A stretch of 64,000 bases of DNA from Sediminispirochaeta sp964394395 (GTDB lineage Bacteria > Spirochaetota > Spirochaetia > DSM-16054 > Sediminispirochaetaceae), in contig CAYMWV010000002.1 in the NCBI GenBank assembly GCA_964394395.1, positions 6,128 through 70,127 on the forward strand, in the 5' to 3' direction. Positions within the stretch are counted from its first letter, which is position 1. Each line of letters begins with the position of its first letter. Under the pieces are notes generated by a model. The model did not search any database and was not told where the DNA came from. It saw nothing but the letters and a program-made list of their open reading frames with translations. Position numbers and translations under genes: made by a program. This document shows positions 34,999 through 44,549 of this stretch, piece after piece.

Positions 34999-36810
34999 TC
35001 AGATCAGATTCTCCATAATAAAACTGCGCCGGGTGGGGGTGTTCTTCCCCATGTAAAACTCCAGGGTATCGGGAATGCTTTTCAGGCTCTTGATGGTAAC
35101 CTCCACCAGCCGCATATCATCCCCAATAAACTGGCCAAACTCCTTCGGGCTTATCTCCCCCAGCCCCTTAAAACGGGTTACTTCAGGAGAGGAGAGTTCC
35201 AAGGTCGCCTGATCCCGCTCTTTCACACTGTAGCAGTAGCGGGTCTCTTTCTTATTCCGCACCCGGAAGATGGGGGTTTCCAGAATGTAGACCCGCCCCT
35301 GATGCACCAGCTCCTCGAAATAGTTGAGAAAAAAGGTTAAGAGCAGATTCCGGATATGAAAGCCGTCGTGATCCGCATCGGTGGCGAAGATGATCTTGCT
35401 GTACCGCAGCTCCTCCACATCGTTCTCGATTCCCAGGGCCATCATCATGTTGTAGAGCTCTTCATTCTTGTAAAGGTCCGCCTTCTTCTTCCCGAAAACG
35501 TTCTGGGGCTTTCCCTTGAGGCTGAAGATAGCCTGGGTATAGACATTTCTGCTGGAGACCATGGCGCCGGTAGCGGAAGCACCCTCGGTGATGAAGATCA
35601 TCGTCTCATCCCCCCGCTTCTCCCCCAGATGGAACTTGCAATCCTTCAGGTTGGGGATCTTCAGGGCGATCTTCTTCGCCGCCTCCCGGGCCTCCTTCTT
35701 TACCGCATTGAGCTCTTTGCGGAGCCGCTCGTTGTTCCGGATCTTCTCGTCCAGCTTCTTCGCCGCCCCCTGGTCCTTGTGAAGGAAGTCCACCACTGCG
35801 TCCCTCACCTCCCCGACAATCCAGCTGCGGATCTCGGTGTTTCCCAGCTTGTTCTTGGTCTGACTCTCGAAGACCGGGTTCATCAGTTTAACCGCAATAG
35901 CGCCGGCAACCCCTTCCCGAACATCCACCCCGGAGTAGTTTTTCTTGAAAAACTCGTTCACCCCCTTCAAAAGCCCCTCCCGGAAGGCGCTCTGGTGGGT
36001 CCCCCCGTCGGAGGTGTACTGGCCATTTACAAAGGAGAAGTAGGTCTCCCCGTAGGTTTCGGTGTGGGTAAAGGCCACCTCCAGTTTCTCCCCCCGGTAG
36101 TAGCCAATTTCATAGAGGGTCTTCTCCCCAATCTCCGAGGCCAGAAGGTCCAGAAGGCCGTTTTCGCTTTTGAATTTCTTCTTATTGAAGATGAGAGTGA
36201 GCCCGGAGTTGAGACAGGCGTAGTTCCACATCCGCTGCTCGATATACTCCTCGTTGTAGCCGTACTCCCCGAAGATCTCCGGATCGGCGTGAAACTCCAC
36301 ATAGGTGCCATCCCTCTCCTTCGGCGCCTTCCCACTCTTCTTCGACTGCAGCTCCCCCCGGCTGAAGAGGGCTTCGAAGTACTTCCCCTCCCGGAAGCTG
36401 ATCACCCGGAAGTGGTTGGAGAGGGCATTTACCGCCTTGGTTCCCACCCCGTTGAGGCCCACAGAAAACTGGAACACCTCATCGTTATACTTGGCTCCGG
36501 TATTGATAATCGAAACACAGTCGATCACCTTCCCCAGGGGAATCCCCCGGCCGTAATCCCTGATCTTTACCTGACCCGCCTTATCCAGCTGCACCACGAT
36601 TGAGGAACCGTGACCCATGATATATTCATCCACACTGTTGTCAATCACCTCTTTTAAGAGAATGTAGATGCCGTCGTCAAAGTTGGTACCATCCCCAAGA
36701 CGACCAATATACATCCCCGTTCTGAGCCGGATATGCTCCAGGCTCGAGAGGGTTTTTATTTTGCTTTCATCATAGCTTGTTGTCTTTGTGGCCATGCTGT
36801 TTTGTATCAT
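34999..36810 (-). CDS. parE: DNA topoisomerase IV subunit B
   Basis: 603 residues. The GHKL ATPase domain shows LLKEVIDNSVDEYIMGHG and RDYGRGIPLG; NGVGTKAVNALSNHF closes the ATP lid. The TOPRIM domain has FITEGASATGAM, where most GyrB/ParE proteins have EGDSAGG, and ATDADHDGFHIRNLL with the metal-binding aspartates. It supplies ATP hydrolysis for strand passage with parC. The first ATG (36810) is reported; MATKTT at 36795 is equally possible since neither has a ribosome site. The EGAS variant occurs, from memory, in a second topoisomerase IV type of Bacteroidetes and spirochaetes. Confidence 0.88.
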   Translation of the reverse strand: MIQNSMATKTTSYDESKIKTLSSLEHIRLRTGMYIGRLGDGTNFDDGIYILLKEVIDNSVDEYIMGHGSSIVVQLDKAGQVKIRDYGRGIPLGKVIDCVSIINTGAKYNDEVFQFSVGLNGVGTKAVNALSNHFRVISFREGKYFEALFSRGELQSKKSGKAPKERDGTYVEFHADPEIFGEYGYNEEYIEQRMWNYACLNSGLTLIFNKKKFKSENGLLDLLASEIGEKTLYEIGYYRGEKLEVAFTHTETYGETYFSFVNGQYTSDGGTHQSAFREGLLKGVNEFFKKNYSGVDVREGVAGAIAVKLMNPVFESQTKNKLGNTEIRSWIVGEVRDAVVDFLHKDQGAAKKLDEKIRNNERLRKELNAVKKEAREAAKKIALKIPNLKDCKFHLGEKRGDETMIFITEGASATGAMVSSRNVYTQAIFSLKGKPQNVFGKKKADLYKNEELYNMMMALGIENDVEELRYSKIIFATDADHDGFHIRNLLLTFFLNYFEELVHQGRVYILETPIFRVRNKKETRYCYSVKERDQATLELSSPEVTRFKGLGEISPKEFGQFIGDDMRLVEVTIKSLKSIPDTLEFYMGKNTPTRRSFIMENLI

Positions 36811-36852
36811 GTTTTACCGGGAAAAAGAAGAGGGGCTAAATGGGAACAGCTT

Positions 36853-39012
36853 TTAGCTATGGGGCTGGCAGCCCAGGAGTTTCGCTACCGTTCGGTAGAG
36901 GAGTCTCCGGGAAACCGGTTTTATCAGGATATCCCCATAGCCCTGCTTCAACAGCTCCTGCTGCTTTTCCGGTTTGATCCAGTCGCTCAGGCCAAGGAGC
37001 GGAATACTTGCGGTCCCGTCGGGTGAACCATCAAGAGCCCCACCTTGTGCCCCTTCAAGAAAGGAGGGGTCCGCCAGAGAGGTATCCAGGAGGAGAAGCT
37101 CCGGAAGCTGCCCCCCTTTTTTGATATCTTCTTTTACATCTTCACGTTTCACATCTTCAAGAAGCCGGTCCAGTTCTTCCCTGCTCTTGGCCTCTGTCAC
37201 CTGACAGCCCGCATCCTTCAATGCCCAGGCCAGGGTAAGCCGGTGCAGCTTGTTCGCATCGGCCAGGAGCAGCCGGGGAGCAAGTCGCTTTAAGCATTGG
37301 AGCTCCCAATTCCCAGACCAGGAGCTCTTTTCCCCAGACGGGTCTCCCGGTGGCAGACACCGGCCAGGGAAGGGGAGATCGAGCTGGAAAGAGAAGGCGC
37401 TTCCCGATTCGCACGTTTCCTCCAGCTTGATACCCCCTCCCAGGGCCTCCACAATATTTTTAGAGATCGCCAGTCCTAATCCGCTGCCTACCCTGCTACG
37501 CTGATTGCCCAGAGTGGAGCGGGTAAAGAAATCAAAGATGGTCTCCTGAATATCCTCGGGAATCCCCGTACCGGTATCAACAACCTTGAAAAGGAGAGTA
37601 ACATTCTCCTCCTCCGGAAAGAGGGGATAGGGCTGCTCCACCTTGAGCTGCACCGAACCACTGTCAGTATATTTAATCGCATTACCAAGGAGATTAAGGA
37701 GTACCTGCCTGATTTTCAGGGGGTCTGAAACCAGGCGGTCCGGAATGCCCGGTTCAATCTCCACTGAAAAGAGCAGCCCCGCAGCTCGGGCCAGGGGCTC
37801 CATCAGCCGGCGAACCGGATCAACGAGCTGCCTGGAAAGAGAGAATTCAGAGTAAACCGGATCAGGAAGCAGCTCATCCTCCCTTCTGGAAAAGAGGGTA
37901 AGCTCCTCCACCAGAGAGAGAAGGGTCTCCCCGGTATCCTTAAGCAGCTCCAGCTCCCCCCGGAGCCCCTCACGAAACACTTCGTCCCCGGACCACTTTC
38001 CAAGCCCCTCAGAGAGAGCCTCCACAAGAGTGATCATCCCCGACAGGGGAGTACGCAGTTCATGAGAAACCGTTCTCAGGAAGAGATCCTTCTGTATCTG
38101 TGCAGCTTCCGCCTTCTCCTTGGCCTGCAGGAGATCCTGTTCTCTTATCTTATAATCACTTACATCATTTCCGATAGAGAGGTAGCCGTAACAGTGTCCC
38201 TGGCTGTCAAAAACAGGCCGGTTAGACCAGGAGAGATAGATTCTCTCTCCACCTTTGCCTACCGCCTCCTCCAGGGTGTGATGGTAATCTCTCTTTTCCG
38301 GATCTTCGAGGATTTCCCTGATATAGGGAGCCATCTCCTTACCTGTAGAGTCGATTCGGGGAAGAATAGTATCAACCACGGGCCGTCGATATATCTCTTC
38401 CATGGTGTAACCAAAAAGATTGAGCCCAAATTTGTTCATAAACAGGATTCGCCCAGACAGATCCACCTTCATGATAACGCTGGCAGCCTCATCTACAATC
38501 CTTCTGTACTCCTCTTCCCGCTCCTGCAGCGCCTCCACCATCCGCCGCTCATCGGTGACCACCCGTCCACAGCCAACGGTACCAATAATCCGGCCCTCTC
38601 TGTCCCGAAAGGGGGCCTTGTAAACATCGAGAAAGAGAAACTCTCCCCGGACATTCCCAAACTCATCAAAGCGGCCAGCCTTGCCCGATTCCATCACCAC
38701 CGTATCACTGTCCCGGCAAATCTCTCCAAAGGTGTGCCAGCCGGGATTTCCGGCATGGCGCTCCCGCTCTCGACGGGCAAAAAACATGTCGTTTTTCCCT
38801 ATCGGCTCATTTGTATCCTCTGCACAGAGCAGTTTTTCGCAAATTGCCTTATTTACAAAGAGAAAACGCTTCTCAAGGTCCTTTGCCCAGAGGAGATCCG
38901 GGACATTGTCGCACATGAGCCTGAGCATCCCGCTGTAGGGAGACTCCTCAGCTCCACTTTCGAGATTTGAAAGGAGGGAAATGGCGTCTACGATCGGTTC
39001 TTTTTTCTTCAT
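36853..39012 (-). CDS. Hybrid histidine kinase with two PAS domains
   Basis: 719 residues, no membrane segments. Two PAS domains (about 25-155 and 165-290; KDLEKRFLFVNKAICEKLL and RILFMNKFGLNLFGYTMEEI), histidine box FLRTVSHELRTPLSGMITLV, ATPase domain (NLLGNAIKYTDSGSV; GSGLGLAISKNIVEALGG) and a C-terminal receiver-like domain. The receiver is degenerate at its first acidic pair (LLLADANKLHR) and carries a charged insertion (LEDVKREDVKEDIKKGG), but LLLLDTSL and ILIKPVS remain. The promoter TTGTGG-17-TATACT is 18 bases from the ATG. It lies downstream of the CDP-alcohol transferase gene but appears independently transcribed. Confidence 0.9.
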   Translation of the reverse strand: MKKKEPIVDAISLLSNLESGAEESPYSGMLRLMCDNVPDLLWAKDLEKRFLFVNKAICEKLLCAEDTNEPIGKNDMFFARRERERHAGNPGWHTFGEICRDSDTVVMESGKAGRFDEFGNVRGEFLFLDVYKAPFRDREGRIIGTVGCGRVVTDERRMVEALQEREEEYRRIVDEAASVIMKVDLSGRILFMNKFGLNLFGYTMEEIYRRPVVDTILPRIDSTGKEMAPYIREILEDPEKRDYHHTLEEAVGKGGERIYLSWSNRPVFDSQGHCYGYLSIGNDVSDYKIREQDLLQAKEKAEAAQIQKDLFLRTVSHELRTPLSGMITLVEALSEGLGKWSGDEVFREGLRGELELLKDTGETLLSLVEELTLFSRREDELLPDPVYSEFSLSRQLVDPVRRLMEPLARAAGLLFSVEIEPGIPDRLVSDPLKIRQVLLNLLGNAIKYTDSGSVQLKVEQPYPLFPEEENVTLLFKVVDTGTGIPEDIQETIFDFFTRSTLGNQRSRVGSGLGLAISKNIVEALGGGIKLEETCESGSAFSFQLDLPFPGRCLPPGDPSGEKSSWSGNWELQCLKRLAPRLLLADANKLHRLTLAWALKDAGCQVTEAKSREELDRLLEDVKREDVKEDIKKGGQLPELLLLDTSLADPSFLEGAQGGALDGSPDGTASIPLLGLSDWIKPEKQQELLKQGYGDILIKPVSRRLLYRTVAKLLGCQPHS

Positions 39013-39029
39013 TACTGCTTTCTGGTTTT

Positions 39030-39058
39030 AGTATAGGCCTTCCCTATACCTACCACAA
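39030..39058 (-). promoter_or_regulatory. Promoter of PAS hybrid kinase gene
   Basis: TTGTGG (39058-39053) and TATACT (39035-39030), spacing 17, minus strand. The GGCCTATACTAAA context is the same as at the promoter at 32262. The leader would be about 11 bases with no ribosome site. Confidence 0.55.
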
Positions 39059-39087
39059 GGAGCAATGAAGGAAATAATGGAATTTCC

Positions 39088-39738
39088 TTACAACCTGACC
39101 CACCAGAAGATTCTCAGCAGGGCTGTTAGGCTAACCAGAAAAGCAAAGAGTATAAATAGAGGAGTTGCGTATCCCGGCAGCAAAAGTGTGAGACTATAAA
39201 AAAGAATCGTTTCACTTCCTTCAATGATTCCCTTTGGCATAATAATGGAGGTTTTCGGATCAGTTCCCCTTCCGTCATCCCGACGTTCCCATTTTTTCTC
39301 CATTAGTGCCGAAAGGTACATCCATGAAGCACTGTTAACATAACAGGCAGCAAGAAGAAAAGCCGCAGCAGGCCATATCCAGGATTGAAAGAGCAGTTGC
39401 GGAAAGGCGTCAGCTGATTGAGCAAGCCCCGAAGCTATACCAAGGGGGAGAAGAGCATAAATGATAAAATCGGCAAGGAGGTCAAGGTATCCTCCAAGAT
39501 CACTGCTCAAGTCCATTTCCCTTGCCAACGCTCCATCAAGGCCATCAAAAATTCGGTTTACCAGCCACAGTACCAGGGCAACAGTCCACCACTGCATGCC
39601 AGCTGCGGCAGCGGCAAAGATACCAAAAAGGAAGCCTGCACCGGTAAGCTGCATGGGGGTGAGCGAATACCTTGCAAGAAGCCCTACCAGAGGCTTCAGT
39701 AGAAAATCTTTTATTCCCCGCAGTTTTGCATCAAACAT
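39088..39738 (-). CDS. CDP-alcohol phosphatidyltransferase family protein
   Basis: 216 residues, an integral membrane enzyme family that moves a phosphatidyl group from a CDP-alcohol to another alcohol. The signature D-x2-D-G-x2-A-R-x8-G-x3-D-x3-D appears as FDGLDGALAREMDLSSDLGG followed by YLDLLAD at about residues 64-91. Some five or six membrane helices are visible. The substrate is not predictable. The first 8 bases overlap the end of the flavoprotein gene upstream, so it belongs to that operon. Confidence 0.88.
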   Translation of the reverse strand: MFDAKLRGIKDFLLKPLVGLLARYSLTPMQLTGAGFLFGIFAAAAAGMQWWTVALVLWLVNRIFDGLDGALAREMDLSSDLGGYLDLLADFIIYALLPLGIASGLAQSADAFPQLLFQSWIWPAAAFLLAACYVNSASWMYLSALMEKKWERRDDGRGTDPKTSIIMPKGIIEGSETILFYSLTLLLPGYATPLFILFAFLVSLTALLRIFWWVRL

Positions 39739-40864
39739 GATGATAACGTTGATATTTTACCATAAACCGTCGGTCGATAACATCTTTCAAGCAAAAAGCA
39801 GCTCTACCAGAAAGAAGAAGCCGGCCACGTTGGAGGATGCCGACAGCGCCGCCAAGGTTCAGAGCAGAAAGAGCTGGACCATCTCCCTCAAAAGCCAATA
39901 GTTCATCCGGGCCAGTTTTGTTGGAGCTGTAGGATTGGCCCGAGGCAAGAGCAAGAAGATTATGCTGTAACACTGGCTGCTGACGCACCGCATACACCCC
40001 TATCCTGTCCAGGCAACGCCCAAGTCGTGGAGAATAGAAACAGGCGCAGTCTCCTACAGCAAATATTTCAGGAAACCCCTCCACCTGGAGAAACCGGTTA
40101 ACCTTTACCCCGCCATTTTCTCCCAGGGGGAGACCAAAATTCCGTATGGCTTCCGGAGGCCTTACCCCAGTGGCAAAAAGCACTATATCCGCTTCAAGTT
40201 CCGTCAAACCCTTTGCTGGATCAATTCGATGATTCCTGAAAATAGTGACACCCCAGCGCTTGAGAATGGCTGTGATAAATCGCTCCCCTTTCCCAGAAAA
40301 TCCGCCCAACCCGGCAGCCTTAGATGTGTAGAGATCCACTTTTGCCTTTCGCCCCATGAAGAAAGCAATATTTCCTGCCAGCTCCACACCGGCAGGTCCA
40401 CCTCCGATTACAGCAATTCGTAACAAGCCACCACCGGTCACAAAGCGGTCCATCGATCCCTTTAGCTCCAGTAGAGATGAAATCGGCTTTGACTTATGGA
40501 TCGTCACTGCAATAGACTGACTATGGAAAACAGCATCGACAGTTTCACTACCAAGATTAAGGGAAAGCAGATCGTAGGAAAGCTCTCCAGTCGCTTCCAA
40601 AAAGAGCACTTTCTTCCGGGCATCAAGGTTTTTGATTCGATCCTGAACAAAGCGAACCGCAGCACGAGAGGCAAGCTTTGCTGCGGGCAGCATAATCGCT
40701 TCTGTGCTGTAGCAGCCTCCCAGGACGCCGGGGGCCATCCCTGAATAAGGGTGGGAAGCTTCCGGACTTATCAACACAAGCTCATGCCCCTCCCTGGCAA
40801 AGAGGGAACCCTGTCGGAGAAGTTCAATATGAGTATGCCCGGCTCCAGCAAGAACTATTCTCAC
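39731..40864 (-). CDS. FAD/NAD-dependent oxidoreductase of SelD-associated type
   Basis: 377 residues. MRIVLAGAGHTHIELLRQGS resembles the pyridine-nucleotide oxidoreductases found fused to, or near, selenophosphate synthetase, and more widely NDH-2-like enzymes. IAVIGGGPAGVELAGNIAFF is the NAD-binding Rossmann motif, and VFAVGDCACF is the second FAD motif. No redox-active CxxC was seen. It probably oxidises NAD(P)H with a quinone or small acceptor. Its 3' end overlaps the CDP-alcohol transferase gene. No selD or selenium gene is in the window, so a selenium role is unproven. Confidence 0.8.
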   Translation of the reverse strand: MRIVLAGAGHTHIELLRQGSLFAREGHELVLISPEASHPYSGMAPGVLGGCYSTEAIMLPAAKLASRAAVRFVQDRIKNLDARKKVLFLEATGELSYDLLSLNLGSETVDAVFHSQSIAVTIHKSKPISSLLELKGSMDRFVTGGGLLRIAVIGGGPAGVELAGNIAFFMGRKAKVDLYTSKAAGLGGFSGKGERFITAILKRWGVTIFRNHRIDPAKGLTELEADIVLFATGVRPPEAIRNFGLPLGENGGVKVNRFLQVEGFPEIFAVGDCACFYSPRLGRCLDRIGVYAVRQQPVLQHNLLALASGQSYSSNKTGPDELLAFEGDGPALSALNLGGAVGILQRGRLLLSGRAAFCLKDVIDRRFMVKYQRYHHV

Positions 40865-40870
40865 AGCTCT

Positions 40871-41310
40871 TTATCTCGCCGCATTAGTACTCCAGTCATA
40901 TCGGTACCGAAGTTTTCCGTTACCCTCAATAAAAGGAGAAAGCTTACTCCTGATTTCTGGTTTTGCATAGGAATGTAGATGCTCAAGGATAGCCTCCCGG
41001 GTCTCACCAAAGTCGATACTGAACCAATCATAAATAGAAGAAAGATAGAGCGTATTGCCCCTTACCTCAACGCCCCTGGGATGATTGATGTAAGAAACAG
41101 CTGCCTTTTCCAGCAGTTCTTCTACGTTATCTCCCGTCAAGGCACGTTCGGCCAGTTTGGGACAGCCCATGCTGGCACAATTTACCGCATCGTGTATTCT
41201 GGGATCCTTCCATATCGGTCTCAGGATACGATGCTCGATATCGTTTCGGTTAACCTCTCTCCCCTCAATAATCACAAGAGAAGCATCCCACGGACCGCGG
41301 CTAAAAAGCT
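40871..41310 (-). pseudogene. DUF547 protein, 5'-truncated
   Basis: The minus-strand frame encodes the C-terminal part of a DUF547 protein: GPWDASLVIIEGREVNRNDIEH, then HDAVNCASMGCPKL, AAVSYINHPRGV and YDWFSIDFG, with the conserved cysteine pair. The family is normally about 250 residues; roughly the first 100 are absent. The open frame continues upstream to 41437 but that part is an out-of-frame reading of the ABC binding-protein remnant at 41272-41469, so it has no start of its own. DUF547 function is unknown. Confidence 0.7.
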
Positions 41311-41469
41311 CTCTTCGTGCCAACCAAGCTGCTTTGCTACCAGCTCTCCATTCGGGATAGCCTGAAAGCCTATCACCACTTCTTTTAGTTCCGTCTCTCT
41401 CCTGCCACCTGCAAAAGCAGTAAGCAAAGTGAAACATAAAAAGAGCATCACCATCATTTTTTTCATCAT
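41272..41469 (-). pseudogene. ABC transporter substrate-binding protein, N-terminal remnant
   Basis: ATG 41469 follows the permease stop by 1 base with GGAGGA overlapping that stop. The product begins with a signal peptide (MVMLFLCFTLLTAFAGG) and then EVVIGFQAIPNGELVAKQLG, the N-terminal strand typical of TauA/SsuA-type binding proteins. After GWHEE the family similarity ends and the frame stops within DUF547 sequence. About 250 residues of binding protein are missing, along with any ATPase gene. Confidence 0.7.
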
Positions 41470-41470
41470 C

Positions 41471-42277
41471 CTAATCCTCCTTCCAGGGAATGATAATCGT
41501 TTCAAGAAGCCTTATAAGCCGATCCAGAAGCAAACCGGTTATCCCCATAGTTATAATACCAACGAAAATGAGATCTGTTCTCAGAAAACGACCCGCATCA
41601 AGCACAAGCCAGCCGATTCCATTGGCGGCTGCCACAATCTCTGAACTTACCAGGGTTGTGTAGGTAAAGCCAATACTCACCCGCAATCCCGTAAAAATAC
41701 CGGGAAGCGCCGAAGGGAAGACTACCCGCCACATTAAGCTCCAGCCATTGACCCCAAGGCACCTGGCACACTCCAGACGATGAGAGGGGATCCTGTCCAC
41801 CGCTGCCATGGTACTTATCGAGAGGGGAGGGAAAGCGGCAAGGTAGAGGAGCGCTATTTTTGAAGAATCGCCAATCCCCATCCAGACAATAAGCAGGGTG
41901 TAATAGGCCAAGGGAGGCAGGGGACGATACATTTCAATCAGCGGGTCAAAGATGGCCCGTACCGTCCTGCTTCGGCCCATGAAAAGTCCCAGAGGAACTG
42001 CGGTAAGCACCGCCAGGGAAAAGCCGGTAAGCACCCTTACCATGCTGTTCCGGAGATGGTTCAACAAGGTAAATCCCCGGTATTCTCGAAGCAGTACCTC
42101 TTTGAAGGATGCAAAGACCTTCCCCGGAGAAGGAACCAACAGCGGTTCCACAAGCTCAAGGGCTGTCACAAGCCACCACAGGAGAAACAGCGTCACCACA
42201 CTTGCCAGAGAGAGCAGTGGATAAAGACCGGTCCATACCTCTTCTTTTCTCTTTTCCCTCTTTTTCCTCTTTTCCAT
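41471..42277 (-). CDS. ABC transporter permease, nitrate/sulfonate/taurine type
   Basis: 268 residues with six membrane helices. The family pattern includes HLRNSMVRVLTGFSLAVLTA and the EAA-loop region LECARCLGVNGWSLMWRVVF, which contacts the ATPase, then SALPGIFTGLRVSIGFTYTT. It would import an oxyanion, sulfonate or similar compound. The binding-protein gene that follows is truncated and no ATPase gene is adjacent, so this transporter is probably non-functional or incomplete in the assembly. It lies 6 bases after the TVP38 gene. The lysine/arginine-rich N-terminus (MEKRKKREKRKEE) is cytosolic. Confidence 0.88.
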   Translation of the reverse strand: MEKRKKREKRKEEVWTGLYPLLSLASVVTLFLLWWLVTALELVEPLLVPSPGKVFASFKEVLLREYRGFTLLNHLRNSMVRVLTGFSLAVLTAVPLGLFMGRSRTVRAIFDPLIEMYRPLPPLAYYTLLIVWMGIGDSSKIALLYLAAFPPLSISTMAAVDRIPSHRLECARCLGVNGWSLMWRVVFPSALPGIFTGLRVSIGFTYTTLVSSEIVAAANGIGWLVLDAGRFLRTDLIFVGIITMGITGLLLDRLIRLLETIIIPWKED

Positions 42278-42283
42278 AAGCTT

Positions 42284-43015
42284 CTACTCATCAATATGCT
42301 GACGCAAAGCTTTCCTCGCTATTCGGGCAATTACTATTGTAACCAGCAGGGTTGCCCCAAGTCCAACGATCCGGAGAGCCGGACCTAACCATGCCCCCAA
42401 ACCTTCTGCTGCAGCGCCCTCAACAGGCTGTGGCCCTGCAGCAACAGCTGCGACATCACCAGCCAATGACCCGATATAGACATAGAGTACCGTGCCGGGC
42501 AGCATCCCGATCCAGGAGCTAAGAACATATGCCGCTGTGCGTATATTCGTAAGTCCGTAAGCATAGTTGAGCACATTGAAGGGGAATACAGGAGAAAGTC
42601 TTGTCAGCAGAACGATCTTCCATCCTTCCCGGGCAACGGCCCTGTCGATTGAAGCAAATTTTGGACTGCCCGCAATTTTGGCCGCTATCCAGTCCCGGAA
42701 GAGACTCCTCCCCAGTAGAAATGCTGCTGTTGCACCCAGGGTTGAGCCGATGCTGACATAAAGAGTCCCCGGACCAAGACCAAAGACAAATCCCGCTCCA
42801 AGGGTGAGAATACTTCCGGGAATAACAGCTACAGTGGCACTTATATAAAGGGCGATAAAGATAAAGATACCCGCAAGTCCAAGACCGTTTATATATTCCA
42901 GTCCCGTAATCAGGAGCTTCGGCAGGTCGAAAACAACTGACAGTACAATCACTATTGCGATAAGGAGTATCACAATGGCTATTTTCTTCTTGTTCAGGTT
43001 GCTGATCTTATTCAT
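42284..43015 (-). CDS. TVP38/TMEM64 (DedA-like) membrane protein
   Basis: 243 residues. A basic N-terminus leads into five or six membrane segments. The SNARE-associated/VTT domain shows VIPGSILTLGAGFVFGLGPG and GSTLGATAAFLLGR, with LTRLSPVFPFNVLNYAYGLT later, the re-entrant-loop motifs of the family. Relatives act in lipid scrambling or small-molecule transport, but the role here is unknown. The ATG overlaps the end of the MerA-like gene by 8 bases, a pairing often seen in bacteria. Confidence 0.88.
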   Translation of the reverse strand: MNKISNLNKKKIAIVILLIAIVIVLSVVFDLPKLLITGLEYINGLGLAGIFIFIALYISATVAVIPGSILTLGAGFVFGLGPGTLYVSIGSTLGATAAFLLGRSLFRDWIAAKIAGSPKFASIDRAVAREGWKIVLLTRLSPVFPFNVLNYAYGLTNIRTAAYVLSSWIGMLPGTVLYVYIGSLAGDVAAVAAGPQPVEGAAAEGLGAWLGPALRIVGLGATLLVTIVIARIARKALRQHIDE

Positions 43016-44489
43016 GTTGCCGATTCTCCCCTACCGGGCCAGAACCGCTATAACGGAAAAGAATCTTCAGGATCTTCCGTACCCGCTTATTGAACAGCGC
43101 TGGTCCAAGAACCTTTCCTGCAGCGCTCTTATAGATCTCAGAAACCGTCGGATAAGGGTAGACCGGGCTGAGGAGCTTCCCCAGCTTCCACTTCTCTGCC
43201 ACCCCCCGAACAGCGGGCATCAACATCTCACCGGCATGGGGACCTGCTATCTGCACACCGAGTATCTGCTTACGGGAGTTGTAGAGGATTTTCATTTTTC
43301 CGCTTGTTTCCCCCTCCGCTCTTGCCCGGTCGTTTTCGCTCATGGGGACCTCAACCAGATTATACGATAGCCCATCTGCCTTTGCCCGGGCTTCATTGTA
43401 GCCTACCGATGCAAGCTCCGGCTCTGTATAGGTAACCCAGGGTAATGCGGAATAGTCCATCTTCCCCGGCAGATGAAGAGCCAACCTTCGAACCACCAGA
43501 GATGCTTCAGCTGCTGCAGCGTGGGTAAAAAGATATCTGCCGTTACAGTCCCCGATGGCCATTATATGTCGTGCTCTAGTGCGGAGGCTGTCGTCAACCT
43601 TGAAAAAGCCTCTCTCCACGGTAAGCCCTGCGGCTTCTACATTGAGATTCTCGATATTGCCAAGCCTACCTGCGGCCATCAAAATTTCATCTGCTTCCAC
43701 CACACTCTTATCACTCAAGGTTACCGCTTTCTTTTTCCCTTTCAGCGATACCTCGGAGGCTCCAACTCCCTCACGTATTTCAACCCCCTCCGCCAGGAGC
43801 CGCTCCCTTATAATGGATGCCATATCTTCATCTTCCCTGGCAAGGATGTGGGCTCCTGCCTCAATAATCGTCACCTTTACTCCAAGGCGGGTCATAGCCT
43901 GCCCCATTTCCACCCCGATCGGCCCCCCGCCGATAATCGCAAGGGAAGAGGGTAGTTTCTCGAGGGAGAAGATATCGATATTAGTGATGAATCCTGCCTC
44001 TTCGAGACCAGGTATCGGAAAGATTCTGGGGCGGCTCCCGGTGGATAGTACAATGTTGGCTGCAGAAATGGTTCTCCCCCCGGAAAGCTTCAGCGTGTGG
44101 GGGTCCTCAAACAGAGCCCGTTCCTGAATAACCTCCACGCCAAGACTCCGAAACCGTTCCGGACTGTCATGGGGGGCGATGGATCCGATAATTCCCGCAA
44201 TTCTTTCTCTAACAGGCTTATAGTCCACCGGAAGAGTCGGTGTTTTACCAGGCAGAGCTGAAAGAAGCCCGGGAAGTCCATAATCCTCAGCTCTTCTCAG
44301 ACCCATTACCAGGGAAGCGCTCCGGAGAAGCGATTTGCTCGGTACACAGCCATGGTAGAGACAGTCGCCCCCTGTCTTGTGGGGCTCAATAAGGGCCGTT
44401 TTCATTCCCAGCTGTGAACAGCCGGAAGCGGCCGATAGGCCGGCAGCGCCTCCCCCGATAATAATGATGTCATGACTCCATCTGCTCAT
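43008..44489 (-). CDS. MerA-like FAD-dependent disulfide oxidoreductase
   Basis: 493 residues, dihydrolipoamide dehydrogenase/mercuric reductase family. IIIIGGGAAGLSAAS binds FAD, GGDCLYHGCVPSKSLLRSA carries the redox-active cysteine pair (CxxxxC), LAIIGGGPIGVEMGQAM binds NAD(P)H, and HIMAIGDCNGRYLFTHAAA closes the FAD site. There is no N-terminal heavy-metal domain and no C-terminal cysteine pair, so true mercuric reductase activity is unlikely. ATG 44489 is chosen because GGAGC lies 6 bases upstream. It is translationally coupled to the TVP38 gene. Confidence 0.88.
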   Translation of the reverse strand: MSRWSHDIIIIGGGAAGLSAASGCSQLGMKTALIEPHKTGGDCLYHGCVPSKSLLRSASLVMGLRRAEDYGLPGLLSALPGKTPTLPVDYKPVRERIAGIIGSIAPHDSPERFRSLGVEVIQERALFEDPHTLKLSGGRTISAANIVLSTGSRPRIFPIPGLEEAGFITNIDIFSLEKLPSSLAIIGGGPIGVEMGQAMTRLGVKVTIIEAGAHILAREDEDMASIIRERLLAEGVEIREGVGASEVSLKGKKKAVTLSDKSVVEADEILMAAGRLGNIENLNVEAAGLTVERGFFKVDDSLRTRARHIMAIGDCNGRYLFTHAAAAEASLVVRRLALHLPGKMDYSALPWVTYTEPELASVGYNEARAKADGLSYNLVEVPMSENDRARAEGETSGKMKILYNSRKQILGVQIAGPHAGEMLMPAVRGVAEKWKLGKLLSPVYPYPTVSEIYKSAAGKVLGPALFNKRVRKILKILFRYSGSGPVGENRQHE

Positions 44490-44549
44490 AATAGCTCCGT
44501 TTCTTATATAATTGGTCATCTTCGTGTTCTTTGCAACACATTGCTTTAT

